A DNA stretch of 64,000 nucleotides from DASPKM01 sp035628135 (GCA_035628135.1 DASPKM010000006.1:1-64000); one strand, 5' to 3'. Shown: positions 33,801 through 42,793, numbered from the stretch's first letter. Translations and numbers: made by a program. Notes: a model not told the origin generated them from the letters alone.

Positions 33801-35735
33801 TTATTTCACTTCTTCAAACTCTGCATCGGTCACTGTTTCGCCACCGGCGCCACCGGTTTGTTGTCCGCCGGCATTGGCTTGCGGGCCACCGTCGGCTCCC
33901 GGTTGCGCGCCAGGACCAGGCCCTTGCTGGCCTTGCGTTGCCTTGTAAATCTCTTCGCTGGCTGCAGTCCATGCTGCGTTCATTTCAGCTGTAGCTGAAT
34001 CAATGGTAGCTATGTCCTGCTGCTTGTGCGCTTCCTTCAATTTATTCAAAGCCGATTCGATCGGGGCTTTCTTATCAGCAGGGATCTTATCGCCGTATTC
34101 TTTCAATTGTTTTTCTGTCTGGAATATGAGGCTATCGGCCTGGTTGATCTTTTCGATCTTTTCACGCGCCATTTTATCGGTGGCTTCGTTTGCCCTGGCC
34201 TCGGCCTTCATCTTTTCAATTTCATCCTTGCTCAATCCGCTTCCTGCCTCGATCCTGATCTTTTGCTCTTTGCCGGTGCCTTTATCCTTTGCATGCACAT
34301 GCAGGATACCGTTGGCATCGATATCGAAGGTTACTTCGATTTGAGGCACGCCGCGTGGGGCAGGTGGAATGCCATCCAGGTTGAATATACCCAGGCTCTT
34401 GTTGTCCTTAGCCATGGAACGCTCACCCTGCAACACGTGAATCTGCACACCCGGTTGATTATCGGAAGCGGTTGAAAACACTTCTGATTTTTTTGAAGGA
34501 ATGGTAGTGTTGGACGGGATCAACGTTGTCATAATACCACCCAGGGTTTCGATGCCCAGGCTCAGCGGTGTTACGTCCAGCAACAGCACATCCTTTACTT
34601 CACCGGTAAGTACGGCGCCCTGTACCGCTGCGCCAATGGCTACAGCTTCGTCGGGGTTAACGCTCTTGTTCGGTTTTTTACCAAAGAATTTTTCTACTAT
34701 CTCCTGCACTTTCGGAATGCGGGTTGAACCACCCACCAGGATCACTTCGTCAATGTGCGAATTGTTGAGCCCGGCGTCTTTCATAGCCTGTTCGCAGGGG
34801 CGCAGGCAGCGCTCGAATAATTTATCGGCCAGTTGTTCGAATTTTGCTCTTGTAAGTTTCTTCACGAGGTGCTTGGGTACACCGTCAACCGCGGTAATGT
34901 ATGGCAGGTTGATCTCGGTTTCTGAAGAAGACGACAATTCTATCTTTGCTTTTTCCGCTGCTTCCTTCAGGCGTTGCAATGCCATCGGGTCTTTGCGAAG
35001 GTCAACGGACTCATCTTTTTTAAACTCGTCTGCCAGCCAGTCCATCACCACTTTATCGAAGTCGTCGCCACCAAGGTGCGTATCACCGTTAGTGCTTTTT
35101 ACTTCAAATACGCCTTCGCCCAGCTCCAGTATGGAAATGTCGAACGTACCGCCACCCAGGTCGAATACTGCTATTTTATGGTCGTGCGTTTTCTTGTCCA
35201 ACCCGTAAGCCAGTGCGGCTGCGGTAGGTTCGTTGATAATGCGGCGTACATTGAGCCCGGCAATTTCACCGGCTTCCTTGGTAGCCTGGCGCTGCGCGTC
35301 GTTGAAGTATGCAGGCACGGTAATAACGGCTTCGGTTACCTCTTGTCCAAGGTAATCCTCGGCGGTCTTTTTCATTTTCTGCAGGATCATGGCAGAAATT
35401 TCCTGCGGGGTATATAAACGGCCGTCTATATCGATACGAACCGTATTATTGTCACCTTTTACCACCTTATAGCTCCAGTGGCTCAGCTCTTCGGTCACTT
35501 CGTCGTGGCGACGGCCCATGAAGCGCTTAACGCTCATGATGGTATTATTGGGGTTAGTAATGGCCTGGCGCTTGGCGGGATCTCCAACTTTGCGCTCGCC
35601 ATTCTTAAGGAAAGCTACCACGGAGGGCGTGGTGCGGCGACCTTCCTCGTTGGGAATCACCTGTACTTCGCTGCCTTCCATTACAGCTACGCAACTGTTA
35701 GTAGTTCCTAAGTCAATGCCTATGATCTTTCCCAT
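33801..35735 (-). CDS. dnaK: Chaperone DnaK (Hsp70)
   Basis: 644 residues, full length. The nucleotide-binding domain begins GKIIGIDLGTTNSCVAVMEG and has AVITVPAYFNDAQRQATK, NEPTAAALAYGLDK, VFDLGGGTFDISILE and ILVGGSTRIPKVQ. The substrate-binding domain has LLLDVTPLSLGIETLGG and FDIDANGILHVHAKDK. A Gly/Pro/Gln-rich linker leads to the C-terminal EFEEVK tail. It binds exposed hydrophobic segments of unfolded proteins in an ATP cycle with DnaJ and GrpE. Neither grpE nor dnaJ is adjacent, so dnaK is transcribed alone here. No CIRCE element or clear heat-shock promoter was found in the 170 bases upstream. Confidence 0.98.
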   Translation of the reverse strand: MGKIIGIDLGTTNSCVAVMEGSEVQVIPNEEGRRTTPSVVAFLKNGERKVGDPAKRQAITNPNNTIMSVKRFMGRRHDEVTEELSHWSYKVVKGDNNTVRIDIDGRLYTPQEISAMILQKMKKTAEDYLGQEVTEAVITVPAYFNDAQRQATKEAGEIAGLNVRRIINEPTAAALAYGLDKKTHDHKIAVFDLGGGTFDISILELGEGVFEVKSTNGDTHLGGDDFDKVVMDWLADEFKKDESVDLRKDPMALQRLKEAAEKAKIELSSSSETEINLPYITAVDGVPKHLVKKLTRAKFEQLADKLFERCLRPCEQAMKDAGLNNSHIDEVILVGGSTRIPKVQEIVEKFFGKKPNKSVNPDEAVAIGAAVQGAVLTGEVKDVLLLDVTPLSLGIETLGGIMTTLIPSNTTIPSKKSEVFSTASDNQPGVQIHVLQGERSMAKDNKSLGIFNLDGIPPAPRGVPQIEVTFDIDANGILHVHAKDKGTGKEQKIRIEAGSGLSKDEIEKMKAEARANEATDKMAREKIEKINQADSLIFQTEKQLKEYGDKIPADKKAPIESALNKLKEAHKQQDIATIDSATAEMNAAWTAASEEIYKATQGQQGPGPGAQPGADGGPQANAGGQQTGGAGGETVTDAEFEEVK

Positions 35736-35821
35736 AACGCTTATGAATTTAAATGTTCTATTATGGTTATCAATGATTATGCCGCGTGGGTATAATGTGA
35801 AAAATTGGCAGTGTTTTTCAG

Positions 35822-35837
35822 CCTGCCTGCAGGCGGG
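35822..35837. repeat. GC-rich palindrome related to the argS insertion repeat
   Basis: CCTGCCTGCAGGCGGG, a near-perfect palindrome (one mismatch) between dnaK and the four-gene envelope cassette. It shares the GCCTGCCT and GGC-rich halves with the 21-bp unit inserted in argS. A single degenerate copy, so the relation is tentative. Confidence 0.4.
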
Positions 35838-35908
35838 GCATGTTGGTGGTCAGGTATTTCTTACATTTACAATCAAACCCTTACTCCTCATCCTAAAACC
35901 CGCCAACC

Positions 35909-36571
35909 ATGATCTACCAGTTCTGGGTCATCTTCCTGGTCCTTTTAGTCATTTTTATTTTCTGTGATTTTAAATATGGATTGCTCCGGGATACCAGCCA
36001 GGCCAAACCACAACCGTACAGCTGGGGCCGCGTGCAGCTGGCCTGGTGGACCATCATCATTTTTGCGGCCTTTGCCGGCATTTTCTGGAAAACCGGCGAT
36101 TTGCCAGAACTGCATTATTCCACCATTGTTTTACTGGGCATCAGTGCCGCCACCACTACCACAGCTCGCATGATAGACGTGTCGGACCAGACCAATGCGG
36201 CCATCCGCCACCAAGACCTCCGCGCCAGTAGCTTTTTCCTGGACATAGTGTCCGACCAGAAGGGCGTAAGCATTCACCGGTTCCAGGCAATTCTTTTCAA
36301 TGCCATATTCGGCATCTGGTTCATTGCCCAGGTAGTGGGCCAAATGGAAACCTGTACCGGGGGTACCTGCATCAATTCCATTATACCGGTAATTGATAAT
36401 GATAACCTGATGCTGCTGGGACTAAGCGCGGCAACGTACGCAGCACTCAAGACCACGGAAAATCCCGCAAGGCCAGTGACCCAAAATGTTCCCGACTCGT
36501 CTCCTAATACCACTACCACTATCACCAATACCACTACTGTGCCTCCGGCGACCACCGGGCTAAACCAGTAG
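35909..36571 (+). CDS. Membrane protein with duplicated LLGxSAAT helices, gene 1 of unknown four-gene cassette
   Basis: 220 residues with about five membrane helices (3-19, 43-61, 69-87, 126-144, 164-180). The protein is an internal duplication. Each half is a helix rich in Trp/Phe (QLAWWTIIIFAAFAGIFW and AILFNAIFGIWFIAQVVG) followed by a helix with LLG-I/L-SAAT (75-81 and 169-175). Between them lies FFLDIVSDQKGVSIHRFQ, a charged cytoplasmic or periplasmic segment. From memory, this pattern recurs in an uncharacterised family of bacterial membrane proteins; I know no function for it. The C-terminal 35 residues are Thr/Asn/Pro-rich. It is the first of four closely spaced genes. A possible promoter (TTGG near 35852, TACATTTAC near 35871) lies just upstream. 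Confidence 0.8.
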   Translation: MIYQFWVIFLVLLVIFIFCDFKYGLLRDTSQAKPQPYSWGRVQLAWWTIIIFAAFAGIFWKTGDLPELHYSTIVLLGISAATTTTARMIDVSDQTNAAIRHQDLRASSFFLDIVSDQKGVSIHRFQAILFNAIFGIWFIAQVVGQMETCTGGTCINSIIPVIDNDNLMLLGLSAATYAALKTTENPARPVTQNVPDSSPNTTTTITNTTTVPPATTGLNQ

Positions 36572-36598
36572 TATAACCGAACTTTTAAAATAAATAAT

Positions 36599-36970
36599 AT
36601 GCACCCAGTAACCTTTAAGCCTAATGGCGATCCGTTGAAAATAAATATTCAATATTTAGGCGCATTCACTGCAAGTTATATCTACACCTTATGGGAAGCC
36701 AATAGCAATGCCCAGGTAAGTCAGCTGTCTGGCAACAACCTGAATTCACAGGACGATGTATATCCCCTGCCTTGCCCGGTTGCAGCCAATACAGGACGTA
36801 TCATAGAGGTATTTTCCACGCTCAAAAATTCAACGGGCGCCAGCATGATCGGTATAGTGGAAGTGACGGTATCGCAAGGCTCCACAGTGTTGGCCACGAT
36901 TTCAGAACAAGAAACACTCGGCGCCGGCGCCACGGTTATCAATGATATGTTTATAAACCTTATACAATGA
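36599..36970 (+). CDS. Hypothetical soluble beta-rich protein, gene 2 of the cassette
   Basis: 123 residues with no signal peptide and no membrane helix. Composition and alternation suggest a beta-sandwich (KINIQYLGAFTASYIYTLWE, GIVEVTVSQGSTVLATISEQ). I recognise no family. Spacing is 27 bases from gene 1, and it overlaps gene 3 by 4 bases (ATGA at 36967), so it is firmly part of the operon. A cytoplasmic partner or regulator of the membrane components is the natural guess. Confidence 0.7.
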   Translation: MHPVTFKPNGDPLKINIQYLGAFTASYIYTLWEANSNAQVSQLSGNNLNSQDDVYPLPCPVAANTGRIIEVFSTLKNSTGASMIGIVEVTVSQGSTVLATISEQETLGAGATVINDMFINLIQ

Positions 36971-38124
36971 AAACAAAAATTATTTTGTGCCTGGCAGCAT
37001 CGCTTACACTTACGCTATCGGCAATTGCACAAACAAAGGATAACTTTTATGTAAAAAAAGCAGACAGCACCGTACTGCAAACCGTAAAGCTCGATTTCGC
37101 GGTGCCTGACATTCCCGCCTTTAAAGCCTTAGGAACAGACCCCAGCAATATATTGCGGCCCTCCAGTTTAAAGGAGCTATCGATGATGTTCAGCAATGTG
37201 CGGTCGGGTGATAAATTCATCATTCCACAAAACCTTGCAATTGAACTAACACCGGGATTATTGGTAAAGCCCTGGTACACGCTTAATGAATACCAGAAGA
37301 ATGCGGGCATCCGCCTGCTTACAAAAATGAGCGTTTCGGTAGGTTCAGATCAAAATCCCGAAACAGGCGTAAACAGTCTTGCCTTTGGATTCAGGACCGT
37401 TTTGTTCGATAAAGGCGATCACCGGCTGGATACCGAATTCCTGGATACCGCCATTCTTCGGCCTCAGGATGCTTACACCGCAATGGTGTTTGCCAACCGC
37501 AATGAGTATTTAAGGAGTAACAATATAACTATTGCGCAATTTGCGGCCTTTCCCGAGACGACTCAGGACAGCATTAATAAGATAGCCCAGGAGTTGACAG
37601 CTTCGCAATATGATTTCGATGGAGCTGTGATGAAATCACTGCAGGAGTTCAAGAAAAAGAATTGGAACGCGCCGCGCATGGACGCGGCCTACTCACTCGT
37701 AATGCAATCGCCCGATACTTTATTGGGAAGCATCAAAGTAAACAAGCATTTGGTTTGGTGGGCATGGGCATTCAGGCCGGGGAAAAATAATCGCTCGGCG
37801 CAATTTGTTGTAGGCTTGAATAATTCATTGTATAAGGCCAATGGTAAATTCTTTAATGAATTTACAGGCAATTTCAGGTTTTACATTGGTAAAAACAGGT
37901 TGAAAGCATTGGCCGAAGCACAATACCAGAATATAGATCACCCATTGATGGGACGCACTGAAACGCTGTACTCGCAGGTGGGCATTGAGCTGGCGGTATA
38001 TAAAAGCGTGTGGCTGCATTTCGGCACCGGTTTCCTGAATGCATTGGACGGTACGGCCAGGTCGCAATTGATGAGCAACCTGAATTTATACTTCTCCTTC
38101 CCGGAGAACTTTAAATTGTTCTGA
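36967..38124 (+). CDS. Secreted, probable outer-membrane beta-barrel protein, gene 3 of the cassette
   Basis: 385 residues with signal peptide MKTKIILCLAASLTLTLSAIAQ. The mature part opens with PAFKALGTDPSNILRPSSLKE and IIPQNLAIELTPGLLV, then runs in alternating polar/hydrophobic strands with aromatic ends (TKMSVSVGSDQ, NSLAFGFRTVLFD, FRFYIGKNRLKALAEAQYQ, VGIELAVYKSVWLHFGTGF) and closes NLNLYFSFPENFKLF. A C-terminal strand ending in Phe is typical of outer-membrane barrels. No catalytic motif is seen. It follows gene 2 by ATGA overlap and precedes gene 4 by one base. Confidence 0.75.
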   Translation: MKTKIILCLAASLTLTLSAIAQTKDNFYVKKADSTVLQTVKLDFAVPDIPAFKALGTDPSNILRPSSLKELSMMFSNVRSGDKFIIPQNLAIELTPGLLVKPWYTLNEYQKNAGIRLLTKMSVSVGSDQNPETGVNSLAFGFRTVLFDKGDHRLDTEFLDTAILRPQDAYTAMVFANRNEYLRSNNITIAQFAAFPETTQDSINKIAQELTASQYDFDGAVMKSLQEFKKKNWNAPRMDAAYSLVMQSPDTLLGSIKVNKHLVWWAWAFRPGKNNRSAQFVVGLNNSLYKANGKFFNEFTGNFRFYIGKNRLKALAEAQYQNIDHPLMGRTETLYSQVGIELAVYKSVWLHFGTGFLNALDGTARSQLMSNLNLYFSFPENFKLF

Positions 38125-38125
38125 T

Positions 38126-39472
38126 ATGGCAAAGGCCAAACGATCGCTGGTAAGGAACAACCAGATAGAGCTGCTGATCCTTGCGGGTTTTCTAGGATTC
38201 ATCATCGGTGGCATCCTGTTGTTTGGCCGCGACATTGTACAGAAGGGAAAGGAATCGGTATTTCATGAAGTGAAATACGATCCACGGCATGTATTGAACG
38301 AATTGATCAAGCAGGAAAGGACCTTGCTGCAAAATGCCACCGACAGCACATCGATCGCTACGTTACGTGAGCTGGATACACTGCACAACACCATGCTGGT
38401 GAGCAGCGACAGCGCTTTTTATAAACGCATCAACAACCAGTTGGTGATACACCTCGATCCGTCCGAACTGGATACGCTACGATTCGATAGCAGCATGCGC
38501 AGTAAACAGGATACCACGCGCTTTGCACAAACCACGCCGATACATTGGATATTCAGGGACACCGAGCTGTTGCCCGCCGATACGCTTAGCGGATCGATCG
38601 GATTGCCTATAACCTACTTCCCCAGCGACGTAGACTTCTTTGTGAAATATCCTGGCTTTGCATTCTGGGCATTGTTCATTTTGTCGTTACTGGTTACCTT
38701 GTTCATCGTACTGGCCATTTGCAGGTACATTACTACCGATGTAAAGGCAAGGGTGATATCGTGCATGCCCGAGCTGCGGACGAAAGGAAACTACCTTAAA
38801 CATTACTTCATTACGCTGATGATACTCGGTGCGTTTACCGTGGTAGCGCTGCTCACCTATTACGATGGATCGATTGTAAAGGATATTTATTTCTTGCCCG
38901 GGCTGCGCAGCAAGATCATTGTGCTGGTAGCGATTGGCTACCTGGTAACCTCCTTCTGCTTTTGCGGATTCATCCATTCCGCCAGTTATATCGATCGTAT
39001 GGAATCCATCTATACTTCAACCGATGAAACGGGCAAGGAACAAATGGCCAAATGCTATGCAGTGCTGAAATCACATTTCAATACTTTTTTTATTTGCACC
39101 GCTATTTTGCTGAGCTTCCTCGTATTTTGCACGGGCTCCTTGTATTCTGCCATCAACGAAATGGAATTCATCCGGAAGCTGAAGCACGACATGGGTTACT
39201 CCCCCGTGCGGCAGGACTTCGTGTATGTATATGGAGGATTGCACACGCTGCTCATACTCATGTTCTATATTCCTGTACGGCTTCAGTTCACCAGTTTTGA
39301 AAAAGAATTTAAAACCGTCGTGTCAACCGATGGCGCCGCACAGGCACAGGATAAAAAGCTGAACACCACGCTGGCCAATCCTTTTAAGAAAATGGCCGAT
39401 GTGATCATTGCCGGATCGCCGATACTGGTGAGTTTTGTACAGGCCTTGCTGGATGCACTGCTGACCGATTGA
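38126..39472 (+). CDS. Polytopic membrane protein with large periplasmic domain, gene 4 of the cassette
   Basis: 448 residues. One helix at 14-34, a soluble, Asp/Ser/Thr-rich domain at 40-175 likely outside the cytoplasm, then five helices near 178-199, 226-246, 263-283, 317-338 and 366-383, and a hydrophobic C-terminal stretch (424-446). I recognise no family and see no Walker, protease or nuclease motif. It starts one base after gene 3, so translation is coupled. It is likely an inner-membrane component that contacts the outer-membrane protein of gene 3 through its periplasmic domain; this is inference. The stop abuts the stop of the convergent AraC gene. Confidence 0.75.
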   Translation: MAKAKRSLVRNNQIELLILAGFLGFIIGGILLFGRDIVQKGKESVFHEVKYDPRHVLNELIKQERTLLQNATDSTSIATLRELDTLHNTMLVSSDSAFYKRINNQLVIHLDPSELDTLRFDSSMRSKQDTTRFAQTTPIHWIFRDTELLPADTLSGSIGLPITYFPSDVDFFVKYPGFAFWALFILSLLVTLFIVLAICRYITTDVKARVISCMPELRTKGNYLKHYFITLMILGAFTVVALLTYYDGSIVKDIYFLPGLRSKIIVLVAIGYLVTSFCFCGFIHSASYIDRMESIYTSTDETGKEQMAKCYAVLKSHFNTFFICTAILLSFLVFCTGSLYSAINEMEFIRKLKHDMGYSPVRQDFVYVYGGLHTLLILMFYIPVRLQFTSFEKEFKTVVSTDGAAQAQDKKLNTTLANPFKKMADVIIAGSPILVSFVQALLDALLTD

Positions 39473-39886
39473 TCAACGCTCGATGCCGTATTCCCTTATA
39501 AAGCAGTGCGGAATGAACTTCTTCGGTTGCTCCTTTGCCTGTTGCTTCTTAAGCCAGGCCTGGTTGCGGTAATACTGCGGCGCAAACCCGATCTCTTTTT
39601 TGAACAGGGTGCTGAATGAGCCGATGCTTTCGAAACCTACTTCATTGCACACTTCGGAAACGGGCCGGTTTTCAGACAACAGGTCTTTCGCCCTGTCGAG
39701 CCTTTTTTGTGTAAGATATTGATGCGGCGTTTTGCGGTAGATGCGTGTGAACAGCCGGTGAAAATGAAACCTCGACAAATATGCCCTGGAAGAAATATCT
39801 TCCAGCCCGATGGTTTCCTGGAAGTTTTCATCGATGAAGATCTTTGCGGCAGCTATCCGCTGGTACATGTCGGTGGGCAGGTTCAT
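39473..39886 (-). CDS. AraC family transcriptional regulator (DNA-binding domain only)
   Basis: 137 residues from the ATG at 39886 (MNLPTDMYQRIAAAKIFIDENF); an ATG at 39928 adds 14 residues without family support. The protein is essentially an AraC-type double HTH: IGLEDISSRAYLSRFHFHRLF, KTPHQYLTQKRLDRAKDLL and VSEVCNEVGFESIGSFSTLFKKEIG. No ligand-binding domain is present, as in small AraC regulators such as SoxS/MarA. It is divergent from a VOC-family gene 79 bases away, the likely target. Confidence 0.9.
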   Translation of the reverse strand: MNLPTDMYQRIAAAKIFIDENFQETIGLEDISSRAYLSRFHFHRLFTRIYRKTPHQYLTQKRLDRAKDLLSENRPVSEVCNEVGFESIGSFSTLFKKEIGFAPQYYRNQAWLKKQQAKEQPKKFIPHCFIREYGIER

Positions 39887-39965
39887 GGCATAAAGATATA
39901 AAAAAGCAACTTTCAAGAAAGGGTTCATGCGCTGATGCCCTTAGCTTTGAACAAATAAAATTATT

Positions 39966-40385
39966 ATGGTAACAAAACTCTCCCATGCCTCGTTCTTCGT
40001 AAACGACCAGGACAAGGCTTATGATTTTTACGTGAACAAGCTGGGCTTTAAGGTGAATACAGACGCCACTATGGAAAATGGCTTCCGCTGGTTGACAGTA
40101 ACACCGCCCGAACAACCTGATATGGAAATTGTATTGTTCCCCGCAGCCGGTCATGCCAATGGCCTGGACGAAGACGTAAGGGCCGCACTGAAATTATTGC
40201 TCGACAGAGGGGCAATGGGCGCCGGCGTTTTGCAAACCAACGACTGCCGTGCTACCTATGAAGAATTGAAAGCAAAGGGCGTGGAATTTAAGTCGGAACC
40301 CAAGGAACAGTTTTATGGCGTGGAAGCCATTGTAACTGATGGATGTGGCAATTGGTTCAGCATGACCGAACCGAAGACGCATTAA
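39966..40385 (+). CDS. VOC (glyoxalase/bleomycin-resistance fold) family protein
   Basis: 139 residues with two beta-alpha-beta-beta-beta modules: VTKLSHASFFVNDQDKAYDFYVNKLGFKV, and EELKAKGVEFKSEPKEQFYGVEAIVTDGCGNWFSM. VOC proteins bind a metal and catalyse isomerisation, ring cleavage or thiol transfer, or simply bind drugs; the substrate here is unknown. The divergent AraC gene suggests inducible expression. The gene ends tail to tail with gtrA, the two stop codons overlapping by four bases (40382-40385). Confidence 0.88.
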   Translation: MVTKLSHASFFVNDQDKAYDFYVNKLGFKVNTDATMENGFRWLTVTPPEQPDMEIVLFPAAGHANGLDEDVRAALKLLLDRGAMGAGVLQTNDCRATYEELKAKGVEFKSEPKEQFYGVEAIVTDGCGNWFSMTEPKTH

Positions 40386-40864
40386 TTTTGCTTTTGAACC
40401 TTGAACGTAAAGTGTTTCTGCGTTACGTAGCTAAACAGCACCACAATAACCGTGGTAAGCATTTTTGAAGGCGTGGGATAAATGCCCCATTGCTCAACGA
40501 ACAATTTCAGGAATACATAGTTCAGCAGGATGCAAACTCCCACCAATAAAAAATAGCGGAACAACTGCACCCTGCCCCTGAGCGTGGAGCCAGTGAACAC
40601 GATGCTGCTCATCAGCCAAAACCCGAGCGGGAAGCTGATGCAAAAGGCCATGAAGAACGCAGCAATGTACGGGCTGATGACCACGAACCCCAAATCGAGC
40701 ATCTGCTTGTGCAGGATGTAATGATAGCTGATAAAATACAACAGGATATCCAGCAGGGTATTGCCTCCGCCGCATGCCAGGTAACGGAAGGTCTGCAAAG
40801 GAATGAACTTCCTGAACGGAGGGTAAAACACATCTATAACGGATATGACGAGGTTTTTTGGCAT
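40382..40864 (-). CDS. GtrA family membrane protein
   Basis: 160 residues with four helices. FRYLACGGGNTLLDILLYFIS at about 26-46 is the standard GtrA opening, followed by AAFFMAFCISFPLGFWLM, RYFLLVGVCILLNYVFLKL and TTVIVVLFSYVTQKHFTF, which ends in the family's K-x-FTF close. GtrA-like proteins are thought to flip or transfer lipid-linked sugars for cell-surface polysaccharides. No glycosyltransferase partner is adjacent. It is divergent from argS, with 72 bases between starts. Confidence 0.88.
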   Translation of the reverse strand: MPKNLVISVIDVFYPPFRKFIPLQTFRYLACGGGNTLLDILLYFISYHYILHKQMLDLGFVVISPYIAAFFMAFCISFPLGFWLMSSIVFTGSTLRGRVQLFRYFLLVGVCILLNYVFLKLFVEQWGIYPTPSKMLTTVIVVLFSYVTQKHFTFKVQKQN

Positions 40865-40936
40865 CTGGTGCGCAAATTTAGGTTGCTTTTTAACTTCCCG
40901 GCCTATCGCTTACATTTGCGCCAAGTTTAAAGTTCC

Positions 40937-42793
40937 ATGAACGTTACCAGGCAAATAAGATCGGCAGTAGTAAAAGCCTTGCAGCACCTGTACCAGCAAT
41001 CATTTACAGAGAAGGACTTCCAGGTTAACCAAACCAAGCCTGAATTCGAAGGCGATTACACCGTGGTACTTTTTTCGTTGGTGAAGCAATTGAAAAAATC
41101 GCCCGATGCCCTCGGCAATGAATTGGGACAGCAGTTGATATCAGGCAACTCGGCGTTGTTTGCATCCTACAATCTTATCAAAGGTTTTTTGAACCTCGTT
41201 ATCAACGATGCATACTGGAAAATGTTCCTGGAGGAGCAAGCAGGCCTGCCTACCGGCAAGGCAGGCCTGCCTACCGGCAAGGCAGGCCTGCCTGCCGGCG
41301 AGGCAGGCAATGCACGCTTTGGATTGCAGGAGCCTACCGGTCAAAAGGTAATGGTGGAGTATTCTTCTCCCAATACCAACAAGCCGCTGCACCTTGGGCA
41401 CCTGAGGAATAATTTCCTGGGATGGAGCGTAGCCGCTATTTACAAAGCCAATGGCGCCGAAGTGGTAAAGACCTGCATCGTGAACGACCGCGGCATACAC
41501 ATCTGCAAAAGCATGATAGCCTGGCAGCTTTTTGCAAACGGCGCCACGCCGGAAAGCGCGGCTACAAAAGGCGATCATTTCGTGGGTGATTATTATGTAA
41601 AGTTCAACGACGCATATAAAAAGCAGGTGCAGGAACTGGTTGGCTCGGGCATGAAGGAAGAAGAAGCTGAGAAAGAGGCGCCCATCATGAAAGCAGCGCA
41701 GCAAATGCTGATCGATTGGGAAGCCGGCGACGAAAAAGTGATTGGTCTTTGGAAAAAAATGAACCAATGGGTGTACCAAGGTTTCGATGAAACGTACAAG
41801 CGCATTGGTTCGGACTTTCATAAAATATATTACGAAAGCGAGACCTATCTCTTAGGAAAACAATACGTGGAGCAAGGCCTTGCAAAAGGTATATTTTTTA
41901 AGAAAGATGATGGCAGCGTATGGGTTGACCTCAGTAATGAGGGCCTCGATCAAAAGCTGCTGCAAAGAAGGGATGGCACATCGGTGTACATTACGCAGGA
42001 CCTGGGCCTGGCCGATGTAAAGCAATCCGAGTTCCATGCTTCTCAAAGTATTTATGTTATCGGCGATGAGCAAAACTACCACATGCAGGTGCTGAAGCTC
42101 ATTTGCAAAAAGCTTGGCATTCCCAATGCCGACGGCATATACCACCTCTCCTACGGCATGGTTGAATTACCTACGGGTAAAATGAAAAGCCGGGAAGGAA
42201 CGGTAGTGGACGCGGATGAATTGCTGGATGAAATGTATGCGATTGCATCGCAGCATACCGAGGAACTGGGAAAGGTGCAGGATTTCAGCGAAGATGAATT
42301 GAAAGAGCTGTGCAATACCATCAGCCTGGGCGCGCTCAAATTCTTTTTACTGCGCGTGGACCCAAAAAAGCGCATGATCTTCAACCCCGAGGAATCCATC
42401 GATTTTCATGGCTTCACCGGCCCGTTTGTGCAATATACCTATGCCAGGATCAGGTCGATCCTGCGCAAGGCACAAGCTCAACAAGAACCTGGTACAGCAT
42501 CGCCCGCAAACATAAACGCTCCGTTGTTAAGGCTGGAAAAAGAGCTTATCCTCTTGCTGGAACAATTCCCGGCAACGGTGGAACAGGCAGGCCAGGAAAT
42601 GAATCCATCGGTACTGGCCGTGTATGTATTCAATCTCGCCAAAACTTTCAATTCTTTTTATGCGGAACACTCTATCATGAGCGCGGAAACAGCAGAAAAG
42701 AAGACCCTGCGCCTGCAAATAGCGCAACTAACCGCGCACGTTATAAAAACCGGAATGGGTTTATTAGGCATCAACGTCCCGGAACGAATGTAA
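40937..42793 (+). CDS. argS: Arginyl-tRNA synthetase carrying an in-frame palindromic repeat insertion
   Basis: 618 residues. The N-terminal Add-1 tRNA-binding domain (about 1-100) is followed by the class Ia catalytic core with HIGH-type HLGH in NKPLHLGHLRNN, the MKSREGTVV loop that replaces KMSKS in ArgS, and a C-terminal anticodon-binding domain ending GLLGINVPERM. It charges tRNA-Arg. Between the Add-1 domain and the catalytic core, residues 102-124 read A-G-L-P-T-G-K twice, then A-G-L-P-A-G-E and A-G. These are not part of the family and are encoded by three 21-bp repeats. Because the insertion keeps the frame and falls in an inter-domain linker, the enzyme is presumably still active. 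Confidence 0.96.
   Translation: MNVTRQIRSAVVKALQHLYQQSFTEKDFQVNQTKPEFEGDYTVVLFSLVKQLKKSPDALGNELGQQLISGNSALFASYNLIKGFLNLVINDAYWKMFLEEQAGLPTGKAGLPTGKAGLPAGEAGNARFGLQEPTGQKVMVEYSSPNTNKPLHLGHLRNNFLGWSVAAIYKANGAEVVKTCIVNDRGIHICKSMIAWQLFANGATPESAATKGDHFVGDYYVKFNDAYKKQVQELVGSGMKEEEAEKEAPIMKAAQQMLIDWEAGDEKVIGLWKKMNQWVYQGFDETYKRIGSDFHKIYYESETYLLGKQYVEQGLAKGIFFKKDDGSVWVDLSNEGLDQKLLQRRDGTSVYITQDLGLADVKQSEFHASQSIYVIGDEQNYHMQVLKLICKKLGIPNADGIYHLSYGMVELPTGKMKSREGTVVDADELLDEMYAIASQHTEELGKVQDFSEDELKELCNTISLGALKFFLLRVDPKKRMIFNPEESIDFHGFTGPFVQYTYARIRSILRKAQAQQEPGTASPANINAPLLRLEKELILLLEQFPATVEQAGQEMNPSVLAVYVFNLAKTFNSFYAEHSIMSAETAEKKTLRLQIAQLTAHVIKTGMGLLGINVPERM
41240..41308 (+). repeat. Palindromic repeat insertion inside argS (three 21-bp units)
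   Basis: Units at 41240-41260, 41261-41281 and 41282-41302 plus a partial unit to 41308. The first two are identical; the third differs at two positions. Unit junctions contain the perfect palindrome GGCAGGCCTGCC. The composition is far more G/C-rich than the surrounding gene. Each unit is 21 bases, so the frame is kept at any copy number. Confidence 0.85.

Noticed and set aside
41141..41821. A 226-codon minus-strand frame containing repeated CLAGRQA
   Set aside because: Shadow of argS; the repeated peptide is just the reverse reading of the 21-bp palindromic repeat.
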